Positions 5,954-6,827 of a stretch of DNA of 6,827 nt are shown piece after piece. The notes beneath the pieces were generated by a model. That model was not told the DNA's origin and ran no database searches. It saw only the letters and a list, made by a program, of their open reading frames with translations. A program made the translations under genes and the position numbers. The stretch's first letter is position 1. Each line of letters begins with the position of its first letter. The stretch is from Clostridiales bacterium (GTDB lineage Bacteria; Bacillota; Clostridia; Lachnospirales; Anaerotignaceae), in the NCBI GenBank assembly GCA_021202325.1, contig JAJQDF010000133.1, forward strand, positions 1-6,827, in the 5' to 3' direction.

Positions 5954-6280
5954 ATGAGTGTTGTAATTATAGGCGGAAATGAAAGAATGGAAAGACAGTA
6001 TCAGCAGATTTGCAAATCCTACGGCTATAAGGCCAAGGTATTTACAAAGGAAGCCGGCTCCCTTAAGAGAAAGATCGGAAGCCCCGACCTTCTCATTGTG
6101 TTTACCAACACCGTTTCACACAGTATGACGAACTGTGCGCTCCAAGAGGCGAAAAAGAACGGTACAAGGGTTGCACGCATTCATACATCGTCTGCGGCGG
6201 CTTTACACGAGGTTATGAAGGAGCATTGTGCAGTGTGTCCGAAGGCTGGTGATTGCGCCTATGCGGAAATGTGCGATTGA
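5954..6280 (+). CDS. DUF2325 family protein with four-Cys tail
   Basis: This 108-residue protein opens with a Rossmann-like strand and glycine turn (SVVIIGGNERM, 2-12). A helix and alternating strands follow (LLIVFTNTVSH, 46-56; TRVARIHTSS, 71-80), the pattern of the DUF2325 family, whose function is unknown. Beyond the usual end of that domain is a tail with H91, C92, C95, C101 and C107 (C-x2-C-x5-C-x5-C), suited to bind a metal or an Fe-S cluster. The ATG at 5954 has AAAGGTG (5941-5947) 6 nt upstream; the ATG at 5948 lies too close to that site. It overlaps the next gene by 20 bases. The TTAG-N6-CTAA palindrome just upstream suggests iron-linked control. A role in iron sensing or Fe-S handling is inference. 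Confidence 0.85.
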   Translation: MSVVIIGGNERMERQYQQICKSYGYKAKVFTKEAGSLKRKIGSPDLLIVFTNTVSHSMTNCALQEAKKNGTRVARIHTSSAAALHEVMKEHCAVCPKAGDCAYAEMCD

Positions 6281-6824
6281 GAAATGTATTATAGAGCACT
6301 GCTCGCCGGTGCTGGCCGGACTTAAGCCGGCAGGGCTTTTCAGCTGCTGCCTCCATGATGAGGCGGATATTTTGGAGCAGGTGAGGGAGCTTAACATGAA
6401 GCTCAGAAAAAAGGATATTGTTGTGTCGGTTATGACAAAGGCCGACGGCAGAGCTCTCATATATGTATACAGACGGAGCAGATTGAAGAAAGAATTGGAG
6501 AAAAGGGAAACGGCTGAATTTTTGGAAGCATACGGCTATGGCGGCCTGTCCTCTGAAAAGGCAGTGGCAAGACTTAAGAAAAGATTGGCAGAGAGCGGAG
6601 ACTTTCCCCACGAGATTGGCGTATTTTTAGGCCATCCTCTGGGCGAGGTGGTAGGATTAATTGAAAACGAAGGCAGAAACTGCAAATGTGGGGGCTGCTG
6701 GAAGGTTTACTGCGACGAGAATGAAGCGGTAAAAACATTCGAGCGCTACAAAAAATGCATAACAATCTACAGAAGACTTTACGAAACAGGAACGACGGTT
6801 TTACAGCTCACCGTAGCTGTTTAA
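6261..6824 (+). CDS. DUF3793 family protein
   Basis: This 187-residue soluble protein is of unknown function. It opens with the family-type segment IIEHCSPVLAGLKPAGLFSC (10-29), has a basic helical middle (about 40-110), and continues with GVFLGHPLGEVVGLIEN (120-136). A Cys-rich stretch follows with C141, C143, C146 and C151 around CGGCWKVYCD, then FERYKKC ending at C166. This order matches DUF3793 proteins, which I recall often sitting near feo and flavodoxin genes in Clostridia. The likely start is the ATG at 6261, with a weak GGTG (6248-6251) and a 20-base overlap with the previous gene, which suggests translational coupling; an in-frame ATG at 6228 would overlap further and is less likely. 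It is unusually rich in cysteine, including C4, C9, C14, C29 and C30, so metal or Fe-S binding is possible but unproven. Confidence 0.83.
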   Translation: MRKCAIEKCIIEHCSPVLAGLKPAGLFSCCLHDEADILEQVRELNMKLRKKDIVVSVMTKADGRALIYVYRRSRLKKELEKRETAEFLEAYGYGGLSSEKAVARLKKRLAESGDFPHEIGVFLGHPLGEVVGLIENEGRNCKCGGCWKVYCDENEAVKTFERYKKCITIYRRLYETGTTVLQLTVAV

Positions 6825-6827
6825 CAT

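Overview
The window looks like chromosomal DNA of an anaerobic Firmicute of the class Clostridia. Reasons: strong AAGGAGG-type ribosome sites, AT-rich intergenic DNA with moderate-GC genes, tandem feoA genes before a long feoB, a FeoB-associated Cys-rich mini-protein, and DUF2325 and DUF3793 family proteins. I cannot name a genus. All nine supported genes lie on the + strand; I see no RNA gene, CRISPR array or mobile element.

Layout. Positions 1-320 are an AT-rich regulatory region. It holds a clear promoter (TTGACA, 17 bp, TAAGAT; 201-229) and a cluster of palindromic sites of the form TTAG-N6-CTAA, which resembles the half-unit of DtxR/IdeR-type iron boxes. Next come two feoA genes (321-530, 545-766), feoB (825-2996) and a 49-residue Cys-rich membrane protein (3018-3167): a complete ferrous iron importer. 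Closely spaced behind it are a small DtxR-like winged-helix protein (3171-3494), a small one-helix membrane protein (3536-3790) and a P1B-type metal ATPase (3790-5868) with an unusual Ser-Cys-Gly transmembrane motif. This regulator, membrane protein and P1B-6 ATPase trio matches the fezX-fezA-fezB arrangement known for ferrosome (membrane-bounded iron storage organelle) formation in Clostridioides difficile. After an 85-nt gap that holds a perfect 16-bp palindrome of the same TTAG-N6-CTAA type, two overlapping genes follow: a DUF2325 protein with a four-cysteine tail (5954-6280) and a Cys-rich DUF3793 protein (6261-6824).

Working model. Fe(II) enters through FeoB with help from the FeoA proteins and the Cys-rich protein. 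The FezA/FezB-like pair would then move iron into an internal membrane compartment. The TTAG-N6-CTAA sites probably bring the import genes, the storage genes and the two uncharacterised Cys-rich proteins under one iron-responsive regulator. The importer identity is firm, the ferrosome assignment is likely but inferred from family and gene order, and the roles of the last two proteins are unknown.
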